From positions 62,001-126,000 of the forward strand of contig LCZK01000002.1 of assembly GCA_001025035.1 (NCBI GenBank): 64,000 nt of DNA, written 5' to 3'. The first letter of the stretch is position 1, and each line of letters starts with the position of its first letter. Shown piece after piece: positions 41,430-50,672 of this stretch. The notes below the pieces were generated by a model. The model ran no database searches. It was given only the letters and a program-made list of their open reading frames with translations, and was not told where the DNA came from. The translations under genes were made by a program, and so were the position numbers. The stretch is from Actinobacteria bacterium IMCC26207. GTDB taxonomy: Bacteria; Actinomycetota; Acidimicrobiia; Acidimicrobiales; Microtrichaceae.

Positions 41430-42262
41430 TGAACATCGGTCGTCTCGAGTGTGCTGTTCGCAGTCATCCAGATTGCCGAGGTTTGCCGCCCCGAATCTTG
41501 GCGCGCTCGCCAAGAGAAGAATCCCGGGTCGGTTGCCGTGCACGGAATCCTCTGAGCACCCCGGTACACAGCCGGCGTTTCACTCAGCGCAGCGCGCACT
41601 GCTGCACGTAAATCCAGCGCAGGCGCTCCCGAGTCTGTGCGGCCGCGCAGGGACTCGCCGTAGCGATCGACCAACGCCGCCAACTCGATCTCTCCGAACT
41701 CGTAGGCCGCCGGAGAGATACACGGTCCAAGTTCCCAGACCACACTCTGCGCTCCGAGAGCGATCATCGCCTCAACTGTGGATTGCAAAACTCCTGCAGC
41801 CACCCCGCGCCACCCTGCATGCGCTGCCCCAACTGCAACTACGCAGCTCTCTTCGCTGCGAGTTGGTTTTTCTTGTTCAGAAAACCCAGCAAAAAGAACT
41901 CCCGCACAATCCGCTGTTTGTACGCAGAGGACGGCGTCCGAAGCTGCAGTAACCGCAGCATCAGCTTCTGCACCGGCAAACTCCCCCGGCTGCTCGACCA
42001 CAACCACACGCCCACCATGAACTTGTCTCAGCCAGGTCCAAGGCGCCGGAGCAATACTGCTCCTACGCTGATGAAGAGAGTCTGCTGCACCAAGTTGGTC
42101 CTGCTCAGATTGGGCCAAAGCAGATTCCGACAATGCAGGTTGGGCTGGCACGAGCTGAGGTTGCTCCAGTGCAGGAACGGCAAAGTCGCCGTCAGCGGCA
42201 GAGGTAAAGATTGAATGAGCCCGGAGGCATTCCTTCTGGCTCGGATTCTTGGATCCGTCCAT
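41423..42262 (-). CDS. pgeF: Laccase-domain purine nucleoside phosphorylase/polyphenol oxidase family protein (PgeF/YlmD)
   Basis: A 279-residue protein of the YfiH/LACC1 family, shown elsewhere to act on adenosine/inosine or to edit peptidoglycan precursors. Seen: WLRQVHGGRVVVVEQ (first metal His), CVQTADCAGVLFA (Cys), GAAHAGWRGVAAGVL (metal His), ELGPCISPAAYEFGE and the C-terminal CTATDPGFFSWRARQDSGRQ. The N-terminal 45 residues are a Gln/Ala/Leu/Pro-rich low-complexity leader. Five nt separate it from ftsZ upstream on the strand, a common arrangement. Confidence 0.93.
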   Translation of the reverse strand: MDGSKNPSQKECLRAHSIFTSAADGDFAVPALEQPQLVPAQPALSESALAQSEQDQLGAADSLHQRRSSIAPAPWTWLRQVHGGRVVVVEQPGEFAGAEADAAVTAASDAVLCVQTADCAGVLFAGFSEQEKPTRSEESCVVAVGAAHAGWRGVAAGVLQSTVEAMIALGAQSVVWELGPCISPAAYEFGEIELAALVDRYGESLRGRTDSGAPALDLRAAVRAALSETPAVYRGAQRIPCTATDPGFFSWRARQDSGRQTSAIWMTANSTLETTDVQW

Positions 42263-42267
42263 GGTTA

Positions 42268-43377
42268 CTACTTCAAGAATGAGGGAACGTCGAAGTCGTC
42301 ATCGCCATCAAAGAGCGAATCGTCTTCTGAGTCATCGCCGAACACGTCTGCAATGACAGCGCCTCGGGAGTCCGAGGATCCCCCAGCCGAGGAAGAGGAT
42401 TCAGGCTTGCGGCCGCTCTTGCTCTCATCCCAGCGTTCAAAGCCAGCAGCTACCACCGTGATGCGAACCTCATCGCCCATCTCGTCATCTATCACCGCAC
42501 CAAAGATGATGTTGGCCTCGGGGTGTGCAACCTCATGTATCACTGAGGCTGCCTCGTTGACTTCGAACAGTGTCAGATCGGACCCGCCCGAAATGTTCAG
42601 CAGAATTCCTCGAGCACCATCAATGGCAGCTTCGAGCAGAGGGGAGGAGATTGCCTGCCGGGCTGCTTGCAGTGCACGTCCCTCGCCGGTTGAGTAGCCA
42701 ACTCCCATCAGTGCGCTTCCAGCATCACTCATGATCATCCTCACGTCGGCAAAGTCAGTGTTAATCAATCCCGGGGTTGTGATCAGATCCGTAATTCCCT
42801 GCACACCCTGCAGAAGGACCTCATCGGCCATCTTGAAGGCATTGAGCACCGAGGTTTTCTCGTTTGCCACGGTCAGCAAACGATCATTCGGAATGACAAT
42901 CTGCGTATCGACTTTTTCTTTCAGCAGGCTGATGCCTTGATCAGCTTGAACAGAGCGACGTCGACCCTCGAAGATGAATGGCCGGGTGACTACCGCAATG
43001 GTCAGCGCACCTTGGGTCTTGGAAATCTCGGCCACCACGGGAGCAGCCCCCGTGCCAGTGCCGCCGCCTTCGCCAGCAGTCACAAAAACCATGTCTGCAC
43101 CGCGTAGAACTTCTTCGATCTCGGAGCGATGGTCCTCTGCGGCTTGCCTGCCAACCTCTGGATCCGATCCTGCTCCCAGACCTCGTGTTAGCTCGCGGCC
43201 GATATCCAACTTGATGTCAGCATCGCTCATCAACAGCGCCTGAGCATCTGTATTGATTGCGATAAATTCCACGCCCTTCAATCCAGCATCGATCATCCGG
43301 TTGACGGCATTGCAGCCACCACCACCTATGCCCACGACTTTGATGACAGCGAGATAGTTCTGCGGGTTGTGGGCCAT
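42268..43377 (-). CDS. ftsZ: Cell division GTPase FtsZ
   Basis: A 369-residue tubulin homologue forming the Z-ring. Seen: [26 protein letters not shown], the G-loop [42 protein letters not shown] (T7 loop catalytic Asp) and the C-terminal conserved peptide DVPSFLK that binds SepF. The linker (residues 320-360) is acidic and Ser-rich. A strong ribosome site (ggagga) precedes the ATG at 43377. It begins a sub-operon with pgeF-yggS-sepF. Confidence 0.98.
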   Translation of the reverse strand: MAHNPQNYLAVIKVVGIGGGGCNAVNRMIDAGLKGVEFIAINTDAQALLMSDADIKLDIGRELTRGLGAGSDPEVGRQAAEDHRSEIEEVLRGADMVFVTAGEGGGTGTGAAPVVAEISKTQGALTIAVVTRPFIFEGRRRSVQADQGISLLKEKVDTQIVIPNDRLLTVANEKTSVLNAFKMADEVLLQGVQGITDLITTPGLINTDFADVRMIMSDAGSALMGVGYSTGEGRALQAARQAISSPLLEAAIDGARGILLNISGGSDLTLFEVNEAASVIHEVAHPEANIIFGAVIDDEMGDEVRITVVAAGFERWDESKSGRKPESSSSAGGSSDSRGAVIADVFGDDSEDDSLFDGDDDFDVPSFLK

Positions 43378-43651
43378 GAGCGAGGCTCCTCCAGATACAA
43401 GGGAACAGTCCCTTGGTAGACATTGATGACGATTGATAGAACCAATTCCAAATTACGGACAACTAGAAGCTAGACGAGAATGAACTTCCTTCTCCCCTTT
43501 AGAGACTCTCAACCTCTAGTTCAGCGCTACTGAAGCTGAACCAGCGGCCACAAGGTAGCTTAGCCAGTGGCCACTCGGCCACGGTCTGAACCTCCTGCGG
43601 AGGTTGAGGTTACGGCCAAATCAGTGCGCGGATCAACGGGCTTCAATTATT
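43378..43651. other. ftsQ-ftsZ intergenic region
   Basis: 274 nt without a gene. It holds a 7-bp hairpin (43589-43605) near ftsQ, T-rich tracts at about 43620-43650, and the ftsZ ribosome site near 43387-43392. The usual place for ftsZ promoters; I cannot mark one -35/-10 pair with confidence. Confidence 0.45.
43589..43605. terminator. Small hairpin downstream of ftsQ
   Basis: aacctcc-tgc-ggaggtt forms a perfect 7-bp stem with a 3-nt loop, 47 nt after the ftsQ stop. Could be an attenuator or weak terminator between the mur/fts operon and ftsZ. Confidence 0.4.
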
Positions 43652-44710
43652 TTAATTCTCGCTGTCGCCAACGGAGGCCGAACTCGAGCCTGATTGATTA
43701 GCCGACTGTGCACCAGCCGAGGAGCCCTTCGTGCCTGCAGAAGAACTCTGTGCGCCTGCAGAGGAACTCTGTGCGCCTTCAGAAGAACTCTGTGTACCCG
43801 CCAAAGAACTCGATCCGCTGTTCCCTTTTGAGGAACTTGCTGGCGAGATTCCGGCACACCCCGGCCCACGACTCACCGCTGCACGAGTGGGCTCTCGAAC
43901 ATCCAGGGTTTTCATGCATTCGCGTACCACTTGGTTGAGGACTGACTCCACGGCTAACAATTTCGCGGCCACGTCCTCAGGGGGACCAAATAGGACCTCT
44001 GTTCCGTCCATCAGTTCAAGGCTCAGTGCCCCTACCAGAGACAGCCGTGCACTGCCGATCTCAGATCGCAGCGATTCATCCATTGCCTCGAGCACTCCGA
44101 TGGCCTGTGACACCTCGCTGCTCACAGAAGTTCCGACCAATCCCTCATCTGATTGGCTAGAAGTCGACTCGGGTGGAGTTCCCTGCGCTAGTTGCATCGA
44201 GCCATCGAGTTCAAGCAGAAGTTGCCCAGCCCCAACCTTTTCTTCCCTCTGCAAAATACGCCCAGTTGAAGAAACCAGTACCAAGTCCTGACCCGCCCGC
44301 ACTACGGCTGCGGGCTGTTGCTCAGTAATTTTGAACAACAGGGTATGGGGCCACTTGCGTTCAATATGCGCAGACGCAACCCATGGCATGTTCATGAGCG
44401 CAGAGCGTGCAGCGGGTAGATCAACTGCAACAAGGTGGTCACCAATCGCAATCCCACTGCCTGACACCAATGCGGTCTCTTCAAGCCGGCTCTGCCCCGA
44501 AACCGTGATTTTCTGCACAGCAAAGACCGGGGAGAGAACAAGGCCCACCGCTGCAGCTACTAGCAACACCACGGCAACAAGAGCTATCTGCATGCGATGG
44601 CGTCTGCGGCGAGCTACAAGTTGCACCGTTCGTCGACGATCAACGATCCGCGGCTCTACCTGACTTGCAACAACCTTGGCTGATGAACGCACTGGGGTTG
44701 AGGTGCTCAT
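43652..44710 (-). CDS. ftsQ: Cell division protein FtsQ
   Basis: A 352-residue bitopic membrane protein of the divisome. The cytoplasmic N-terminus is basic, followed by one helix (about residues 42-65, LVAVVLLVAAAVGLVL), then the POTRA domain (FAVQKITVSGQSRLEE, HLVAVDLPAARSALMNMPWVASAHIERKWPHTLLFKI) and the beta domain. The C-terminal ~60 extracytoplasmic residues are Ser/Gly/Ala/Gln repeats, partly encoded by a ~21-bp array. The ATG at 44710 overlaps the murB stop (ATGA). Confidence 0.93.
   Translation of the reverse strand: MSTSTPVRSSAKVVASQVEPRIVDRRRTVQLVARRRRHRMQIALVAVVLLVAAAVGLVLSPVFAVQKITVSGQSRLEETALVSGSGIAIGDHLVAVDLPAARSALMNMPWVASAHIERKWPHTLLFKITEQQPAAVVRAGQDLVLVSSTGRILQREEKVGAGQLLLELDGSMQLAQGTPPESTSSQSDEGLVGTSVSSEVSQAIGVLEAMDESLRSEIGSARLSLVGALSLELMDGTEVLFGPPEDVAAKLLAVESVLNQVVRECMKTLDVREPTRAAVSRGPGCAGISPASSSKGNSGSSSLAGTQSSSEGAQSSSAGAQSSSAGTKGSSAGAQSANQSGSSSASVGDSEN
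43731..43811 (-). repeat. Four ~21-bp units in the ftsQ 3' end
   Basis: gtgcctgcagaagaactct, gtgcgcctgcagaggaactct, gtgcgccttcagaagaactct and gtgtacccgccaaagaactc encode Ser-Ser-Ser-(Ala/Glu)-Gly-(Ala/Thr)-(Gln/Lys)-type repeats in the extracytoplasmic tail. Confidence 0.88.
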
Positions 44711-45846
44711 AAGGCCTGCTCAGAGGGGTCATCATCTAGCGAGGGAGTCGTTGTATTGGGCCAACGCAGGCGGCTGCGTTGTTCATCAGTAAAGCCAAGC
44801 AAGACTGTTTCGGCCCGAAGCTGCACCCCGCTGTGGTTGCCAACCTGGGCGACTACCTGTGCCATGACTTCTAGGACATCGTCGGCGGAACCAGCAGAGT
44901 CAGTCTGAATAAAATTCGAGTGTTTCGTCGAGACTTCAGCCGATCCAACTCGCAGCCCACGACAATTCGCCGCCTCAATAAGTCGTCCGGCGGAATCCCC
45001 TGGGGGATTCCTAAAGACTGAACCGGCGTTATGTCCACCCGGTTGATGCTCGCGCCGCCAACTGACAATCTCTGCGAGTCTCTGCTCGCCAAGGGCTCGA
45101 TCCCCGCTAGCTAAGTGCAGTTCTGCGTGCAGCACGATCTGCGTTGAGGTGATAGTGCTGTGTCGATACCCCAACTCAAGTACTGCTGTTGTCACCCACC
45201 TATTTTCACCCGTCTCAAGGTCTAGAACGTGGACCCCTGTGAGCGAAGCAGCCATATCTGCACCGTGGCCGCCTGCGTTCATTCGGACGGCTCCACCAAT
45301 CGAGCCAGGAACGCCCACGGCCCACTCAAACCCCGTCAGGGCAGCAGCCACCGATTTGCGAGCCACGACGGGCAGACTTGCCATTGCTCCAGCTCGGAGA
45401 ATGTTCGAGCCCTGCTGATCCGATTCGCCCTGTTTGGGTGGCTGTGATTCTTGCGACTCGGAAGCTTGCGAATCCAGAATCTCGATCTCGGCAAACCCAT
45501 CCCCAAGTTGAAGCACTAAGCCAGGCAGGCCGGCATCGGCTACCAACAAATTCGAGCCGCGGCCAATGACATGAATCGACAACTCAGGCTGCACAGCTTC
45601 TCGCTCAAAGGCCCCAGCCTGAGCGAGTGCCTCGGCAATCCTGTTGAGCTCGGATTCGTCTTGGACAACCACGAATCGGGCAGCTGCCCCACCAACTTTG
45701 TAGGTGCACAGCGCGGCAAGAGGCTCATCTACGCGTAGGCGGTCACCCAAGAACGCCAACGCAGTATCAAGCGGGTGAGCAGTATCAAACGGGTGCGCGG
45801 AATCAACCGGGCGAGCAGGGTCTGCAGGCCTATGAGGAGTGGTCAT
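44707..45846 (-). CDS. murB: UDP-N-acetylenolpyruvoylglucosamine reductase
   Basis: A 379-residue FAD enzyme that reduces UDP-GlcNAc-enolpyruvate with NADPH to UDP-MurNAc. Seen: CTYKVGGAAARFV, IGRGSNLLVADAG, GFEWAVGVPGSIGGAVRMNAGGHG (FAD), the catalytic Ser region GHNAGSVFRNPPGDSAGRLIEAANCRG and HSNFIQT. The N-terminal 25 residues are a repeated Pro-x-Asp-x-Ala-His hexad. A Glu/Ser/Gln-rich insertion lies at about residues 130-145. The ATG at 45846 overlaps the murC stop (ATGA). Confidence 0.95.
   Translation of the reverse strand: MTTPHRPADPARPVDSAHPFDTAHPLDTALAFLGDRLRVDEPLAALCTYKVGGAAARFVVVQDESELNRIAEALAQAGAFEREAVQPELSIHVIGRGSNLLVADAGLPGLVLQLGDGFAEIEILDSQASESQESQPPKQGESDQQGSNILRAGAMASLPVVARKSVAAALTGFEWAVGVPGSIGGAVRMNAGGHGADMAASLTGVHVLDLETGENRWVTTAVLELGYRHSTITSTQIVLHAELHLASGDRALGEQRLAEIVSWRREHQPGGHNAGSVFRNPPGDSAGRLIEAANCRGLRVGSAEVSTKHSNFIQTDSAGSADDVLEVMAQVVAQVGNHSGVQLRAETVLLGFTDEQRSRLRWPNTTTPSLDDDPSEQAL
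45761..45814 (-). repeat. Three 18-bp units in the murB 5' end
   Basis: gcagtatcaagcgggtga, gcagtatcaaacgggtgc and gcggaatcaaccgggcga encode a hexad (Ser/Thr-Ala-His-Pro-x-Asp) three times, before the FAD domain. Confidence 0.9.
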
Positions 45847-47252
45847 GGTTCTGGCCTGGCCAGTAGAAGCGGTAGCAGCAGATCGGCGAGCGTTGTAACG
45901 CTGCCGGCGCCGATACTCAAACACAAGTCTCCAGCGGAAAGCTCAACTCCCAAATACGTGGCAGCTTCAGAGAGGTCAGAGCACCAGACCACCTGAGCCT
46001 CGGGGTGGGCTTCTCTGATGGCATCGAATAACAACCTGCCCGTCACCCCTTCTCGGGGTTCTTCTCCTGCGGCGTAAATATCTGTCAGTACTAACAAATC
46101 GGCCTGCGTGAAGGCATCTGCGAACTCTTGCCAGAGCGCCTGAGTTCGCGAGTACCTATGCGGTTGAAAGACTGCAACCACGCGGTTCCAGTCTCCGCTT
46201 CGCCCAGCAGCTAACGCAGCACGCACCTCTGTGGGCAAGTGTGCATAATCATCAACGAACTGCACTCCGGCGACTGTACCTCGCTGTTCAAATCTTCGAG
46301 AGACTCCGGTGTAGCCGCGCAGGCCCTCTACTGCTGCATCAATCGGGTAACCAAGTTCGCTAACGAGGGCTAGGGCGCCGGCCGCATTGGTGGCGTTATG
46401 AAGCCCCGGAACACCCAGACGGACATCAACGACGCGCTCGGATTCGGGAAGTCTCAGGCCAAAGCTGCAACTCTGAGAACCCAACTGCAGGTTCATCATG
46501 CGGTAGGTGGCCTCGGGTGAGGTTCCGTAAGTGGCTGCTCCACAGGAGGCTCCGAGTTTGGCAGCCTCGGGGTCATCAGCGCAGACCACTCGTGGGCCGT
46601 TTGTCTGGGTCAAGAATCTCTTGAACCCATCGAGCAGTTCCTCCCAGCCTCCCCAGAATTCAAGGTGGTCAGGCTCGATATTTGTGATCAGTGCCGCCGC
46701 CCTCGGACCGGCCAAAAAGCTTCCGTCACTCTCATCAGCCTCCAGCACAAAATACTGACCCGGTCGATAGGCCGCAGCCACCCCGAGAGAGGTCACTTCT
46801 GCCCCGATCAGAAAACTCGGATCGGCACCCGCCCCAAGAAGCGCCACTGCCAGCATCGAAGATGTCGTGGTCTTACCATGCGTTCCCGAAACCGAAATGA
46901 AAGGCTGTGTCTGCGCGAACGCAGGCAGAAAATCGCTGCGTCGAAGGATAGGGATTCCAAGGCGCTGCGCTTCAAGGAGTTCAACGTTGTCAGCATCCAC
47001 GGCAGTCGAAACCACCAAGAATTCGCTCTGCAGAACATGCGAAGCTTCATGGCCAATCCAGGTTCGAACACCTAGATCGCTGAGCCGTTGGAGTGCCTCG
47101 CTTTGCACCTGATCCGACCCGCTTACCTGATGGCCTTGTTGGACCAGAATGGTAGCTAAGGCAGACATGCCAGCTCCTCCTGCGGCTACCACATGGATAC
47201 GCCGGGGGTAACTCAAATCAGGCAGGCTCGGGGTGTGCTCCTCGGTGGTCAC
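45843..47252 (-). CDS. murC: UDP-N-acetylmuramate-L-alanine ligase
   Basis: A 469-residue Mur ligase that adds the first L-Ala of the peptide stem. Seen: HVVAAGGAGMSALATILVQQGHQVSGSD, the ATP loop SGTHGKTTTSSM, the carbamylated-Lys/metal region VLEADESDGSFL, ITNIEPDHLEFWG, HNATNAAGAL and the C-terminal DDYAHLPTEVRAAL / FQPHRYSRT. I start at GTG 47252, which overlaps the murG stop (GTGA); the frame to 47282 would overlap murG more. It is the only Mur ligase besides MurE in this window. Confidence 0.96.
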   Translation of the reverse strand: MTTEEHTPSLPDLSYPRRIHVVAAGGAGMSALATILVQQGHQVSGSDQVQSEALQRLSDLGVRTWIGHEASHVLQSEFLVVSTAVDADNVELLEAQRLGIPILRRSDFLPAFAQTQPFISVSGTHGKTTTSSMLAVALLGAGADPSFLIGAEVTSLGVAAAYRPGQYFVLEADESDGSFLAGPRAAALITNIEPDHLEFWGGWEELLDGFKRFLTQTNGPRVVCADDPEAAKLGASCGAATYGTSPEATYRMMNLQLGSQSCSFGLRLPESERVVDVRLGVPGLHNATNAAGALALVSELGYPIDAAVEGLRGYTGVSRRFEQRGTVAGVQFVDDYAHLPTEVRAALAAGRSGDWNRVVAVFQPHRYSRTQALWQEFADAFTQADLLVLTDIYAAGEEPREGVTGRLLFDAIREAHPEAQVVWCSDLSEAATYLGVELSAGDLCLSIGAGSVTTLADLLLPLLLARPEP

Positions 47253-48406
47253 AGCTGGGTTCCCTTGCCCGGACGGGCCCATGTCTCGAGAAGGTCCGCT
47301 ACTCGATCTGCTGCCTCGGGGTGCGCCAATGTGCCGGCTGCTCTGCCCATCTCTGCCAACTTGCTCGTTGCGCTATTGGCTGCCATCAATGCATCTGTTT
47401 CGAGCACCAAGCGATCTGCATCAAACTCTGCATCGGCCACCATCACTGCCGCTCCGGCGGCCATCAGCGGCTGAGCATTTGCTGTCTGATGGTCACGTGT
47501 TGCAATCGGTAACGGCACCAGAATCGAACCGAGACCAACCACTGCAAGCTCAGCCACAGTCGTGCCACCCGACCTACAAATAGCAAGGTCTGCAGCAGCT
47601 AAGACAAGGTCCATACGGTCCTCGTAGCGCACGCTCTGATAGATGAGGTCCGTTGGCTCAAGCTCTGGACGGAGATCAAAATCACGTGCGCCAACCACAT
47701 GATAAATGGCCAGATCAGAGCGGTCCGACCACTGTTTGACAGCGCCATAGACCGCCTGGTTCAGTCGGCGAGAACCAAGTGAACCGGCGAAAGCAACAAT
47801 CACAGTCCTATCGGTTGGAAGTCCTAGCGTCACCCGCGCAGCGCGCTGCTGACGGTCCGCGCCCACTTGCAGCATTTCCTCACGCACGGGGTTTCCGGTC
47901 ACTACTGCCCGAGGCAGATCCGTTTCTTTAAACGGAACGGCACAAGCTTTGGCCCACCTTGCAACTAGACGATTTGAAGCCCCGGCCCTCGCATTCTGAT
48001 CGGCGACTATCAGCGGCACTCGCCAAAGAATCGCTGCTAGGGAACACGCAACACTTGCAAAGCCGCCGAGTGCTAACACGACTGCGGGGCGCCGCTTTCG
48101 GATCAAAAAGATTGACTGCATCACTGCCTGAGCAATGCCCCAAATCGCAGCAATATTTTCGAGCGTTAACTTGCGTTGGATGCCACGTCCTGGCAGCAGC
48201 GTGATTTCAAATCCGGACTCGGGCACCAGAGATGCCTCGATACCACGCTCGGCGCCCACAAAATGCAGTGAGTTAGCTGCATGGCCTCGCGCAACAAGTG
48301 CCTTCGCTACTGCAATCCCAGGAACAACATGGCCCGCAGTTCCACCGCCAGCAATCACTGCCCAAGTAGGCATCGCAGAAGCAGTGGAGTTGGCCGAACC
48401 TGCCAT
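47249..48406 (-). CDS. murG: UDP-GlcNAc:lipid I N-acetylglucosaminyltransferase
   Basis: A 385-residue GT-B glycosyltransferase that converts lipid I to lipid II. Seen: IAGGGTAGHVVPGIAVAKAL, the RGIQRKLTLEN membrane patch, VLALGGFASVACSLAA, VTGNPVRE, FAGSLGSRRLNQAV and the donor-binding SGGTTVAELAVVG with GSILVPLPIATRDHQTANAQPL. ATG at 48406, overlapping the ftsW TAA (TAATG). Normal length. Confidence 0.96.
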   Translation of the reverse strand: MAGSANSTASAMPTWAVIAGGGTAGHVVPGIAVAKALVARGHAANSLHFVGAERGIEASLVPESGFEITLLPGRGIQRKLTLENIAAIWGIAQAVMQSIFLIRKRRPAVVLALGGFASVACSLAAILWRVPLIVADQNARAGASNRLVARWAKACAVPFKETDLPRAVVTGNPVREEMLQVGADRQQRAARVTLGLPTDRTVIVAFAGSLGSRRLNQAVYGAVKQWSDRSDLAIYHVVGARDFDLRPELEPTDLIYQSVRYEDRMDLVLAAADLAICRSGGTTVAELAVVGLGSILVPLPIATRDHQTANAQPLMAAGAAVMVADAEFDADRLVLETDALMAANSATSKLAEMGRAAGTLAHPEAADRVADLLETWARPGKGTQL

Positions 48407-49644
48407 TAACTGTCCCGAGCTACAGAAACCATCACACCCACCGAGAGCATGCACATCATGAGTGAAGACCCTCCATACGAGACGAACGGCAACGTAATAC
48501 CTTTCGTCGGCAGCGCACCTACGGTGACCATGATATTGATCATTGCCTGCACGCCAATCCAGGTAGTGATTCCAATGGCCACGAGTCGGCCAAATTGGCT
48601 CCGAGCACTTAGTGCAATCCTGATTCCCGCAAACATGAATACAACAAATGCCCCGAGGACTAACAAGCTGCCCAAGAGGCCCAACTCCTCACCGATGATG
48701 GCAAGAATGAAGTCCGTGTCCGCCTCTGGCAGGTACCCCCATTTAGCCCTGGAGTTTCCCGGCCCGCTGCCGAGCAGCCCACCCGAAGCAAACCCGATTT
48801 GCGACTGCAGCAGTTGATAGCCACCAGTGGTCGCGTGGCCAGAAGGGTTGAAATATGCGGCGATTCGCTGCACACGGAATCCACCAAAGACCAAGATCAC
48901 CAGCGCTGCTAAGGAGGCAGCTGCTCCTGCGATTACTCCCACTTGGCGAAGGGGTGCTCCGGCTAGGAACAACATGACAATCACGATCACGCCGAGCAGC
49001 AACGTGGTTCCTAGGTCATCCCCGAGTAGCACCATCAACGACAAGGCGCCAGTGACAGCAAAGATCGGGTGCAGCAGTTCCCCCGAACCAATCTCTCTGC
49101 TTCTTTTGTCCAACAGTCGTGCCAACCACAGGATCAACGCGAGCTTGGCAAAGTCAGAAGGCTGTACCTGAAATGCCTCCGTGCCCAGCCATCGCGTTGC
49201 ACCATTTTTGGTCAGGGCAAATGGAATATGTGGACCACCAACAGCGCCAAGGGCAATATCGAGCGCCAGAATCGCCTGTAAACCGACGGCAACCACGATC
49301 ATCACCGGGGCAATTCGGTCACGCCAGAACATAAGGGGAATTCTCGAAGCAGTTAGCCCTAAAGCAAGGCCAAGCACCATCCACACCAACTGACGAACCC
49401 CCGTACTCCAGTTGGCTTGGCTCGCCTGTACCGAAGCTACTGAAGAGGCCGAATACACCATGACAATGCCGAGCAGACACAGCAGACCCGTCGCTCCTAA
49501 AAGCAGATGCTCTGGCTTGGGACCAACCTGCACGACCTCGACCTCTACAGCACGCAACTTGCGGCTCGAGGATGACCGTGAACGCGTCCGCGATCCTGAA
49601 GTCCGCGATCCTGAAGTCCGCGTTCCTGAAGTCCGCTGGCTCAC
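48406..49644 (-). CDS. ftsW: Peptidoglycan polymerase/division protein FtsW
   Basis: A 412-residue SEDS-family membrane glycosyltransferase. Ten predicted helices; signature regions are GATRWLGTEAFQVQPSDFAKLALIL, LLGDDLGTTLLLG, YQLLQSQIGFASGGLLGSGPGNSRAKWGYLPEADTDFILAIIGEE and the C-terminal TKGITLPFVSYGGSSLM. The catalytic Asp of the SEDS cavity is in LPEADTDF. The cytoplasmic N-terminal ~30 residues are Ser/Arg/Thr-rich, from a 15-bp repeat. Start GTG at 49644 overlaps the mraY stop (GTGA); murD, usually found here, is absent. Confidence 0.95.
   Translation of the reverse strand: MSQRTSGTRTSGSRTSGSRTRSRSSSSRKLRAVEVEVVQVGPKPEHLLLGATGLLCLLGIVMVYSASSVASVQASQANWSTGVRQLVWMVLGLALGLTASRIPLMFWRDRIAPVMIVVAVGLQAILALDIALGAVGGPHIPFALTKNGATRWLGTEAFQVQPSDFAKLALILWLARLLDKRSREIGSGELLHPIFAVTGALSLMVLLGDDLGTTLLLGVIVIVMLFLAGAPLRQVGVIAGAAASLAALVILVFGGFRVQRIAAYFNPSGHATTGGYQLLQSQIGFASGGLLGSGPGNSRAKWGYLPEADTDFILAIIGEELGLLGSLLVLGAFVVFMFAGIRIALSARSQFGRLVAIGITTWIGVQAMINIMVTVGALPTKGITLPFVSYGGSSLMMCMLSVGVMVSVARDS
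49586..49630 (-). repeat. Three 15-bp units in the ftsW 5' end
   Basis: gtccgcgatcctgaa occurs twice, then gtccgcgttcctgaa. They encode Arg-Thr-Ser-Gly-(Thr/Ser)-type pentads in the cytoplasmic N-terminus, making it basic and disordered. Confidence 0.9.
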
Positions 49645-50672
49645 CCCAGACCTCCTGAGCGAATGAACTCCCGATAGAACAGACCTAGGCCGAGCGCAGT
49701 GCATGCAGCCGTCAGCATCCAAAAACGCACGATCACCGTGGTCTCTGGCCATCCAACAAGTTCGAAATGATGATGGATTGGTGCCATCCGAAAGATCCGG
49801 CGCCCGGTGGTCTTAAAGCTCACAACTTGCAACATGACTGACACGGTCTCAATGACAAATAACAAGCCAAGAATCGGCAGCAACAGAACCGTTGAGGAAC
49901 TCAAAGCGAGGGCAGCCAAGGCCATGCCGATTGCCAAGGATCCCGTGTCGCCCATAAATATTTGCGCTGGTGCCGCATTCCACCACAAGAACCCGGCGCA
50001 GGCACCCATCATCGCAGCAGCCACTACTGCTAGATCCAAGCCGACGTTGATGCCATACAGCCCGGAATACCTGAAAATCCAGTACCCGATGATGACATAG
50101 CCGGCAAACACGATGCCCGCTGAGCCGGCTGCTAACCCATCAAGTCCATCTGTCAGGTTCACTGCGTTTGTAGCCCCGTAGATGATGAGGATTGCCCAGA
50201 TTGCCCAGCCCACTTTGGAAATGTTCCAGCCCAGATCGGCCCACTGCGCGAAGCTGATTGTTGTATGCACATTGGTCTTGAGCAGCATGAGTGCGGTGAA
50301 CGCAACAGCTACGGCTAGCAACCCAAAGGTCTTTGCCCGACGACTCAGGCCGAGGTTTCGCTCTTGAGATACCTTTATCCAGTCATCTAGGAATCCAACA
50401 AATCCTGCCCCTGCGATTGCTGCAACTGTCAGCAGACCTGTCCAGGTAAACACTCCGTCGTACAGGTTTGAGATCCCGTACCCGATGATTGCCCCAGCCA
50501 CGATCGCAATACCACCCATCGTGGGGGTTCCGGCCTTTACGAGATGCCCTTCTGGGACATCCTCGTGGATGGGTTGGCCAATTCGCCTCTTGCTGAGCCA
50601 CAAGATGAGCAGCTTGGTTCCAACCCCCGAGATGATGGTTGCGATACCCGCAGCGAGCAGAAGTCGAATCAC
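49641..50672 (-). CDS. mraY: Phospho-N-acetylmuramoyl-pentapeptide transferase
   Basis: A 343-residue ten-helix membrane enzyme that makes lipid I from UDP-MurNAc-pentapeptide. Seen: HLVKAGTPTMGGIAIV, GFLDDWIKVSQERNLGLSRRAK (two catalytic Asp), YGATNAVNLTDGLDGLAAG, NAAPAQIFMGDTGSLAIG and the His-rich MAPIHHHFELVGWPET. GTG start overlapping the murE stop (GTGA); its stop overlaps ftsW (GTGA). It directly follows murE, with no murF. Confidence 0.97.
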   Translation of the reverse strand: MIRLLLAAGIATIISGVGTKLLILWLSKRRIGQPIHEDVPEGHLVKAGTPTMGGIAIVAGAIIGYGISNLYDGVFTWTGLLTVAAIAGAGFVGFLDDWIKVSQERNLGLSRRAKTFGLLAVAVAFTALMLLKTNVHTTISFAQWADLGWNISKVGWAIWAILIIYGATNAVNLTDGLDGLAAGSAGIVFAGYVIIGYWIFRYSGLYGINVGLDLAVVAAAMMGACAGFLWWNAAPAQIFMGDTGSLAIGMALAALALSSSTVLLLPILGLLFVIETVSVMLQVVSFKTTGRRIFRMAPIHHHFELVGWPETTVIVRFWMLTAACTALGLGLFYREFIRSGGLG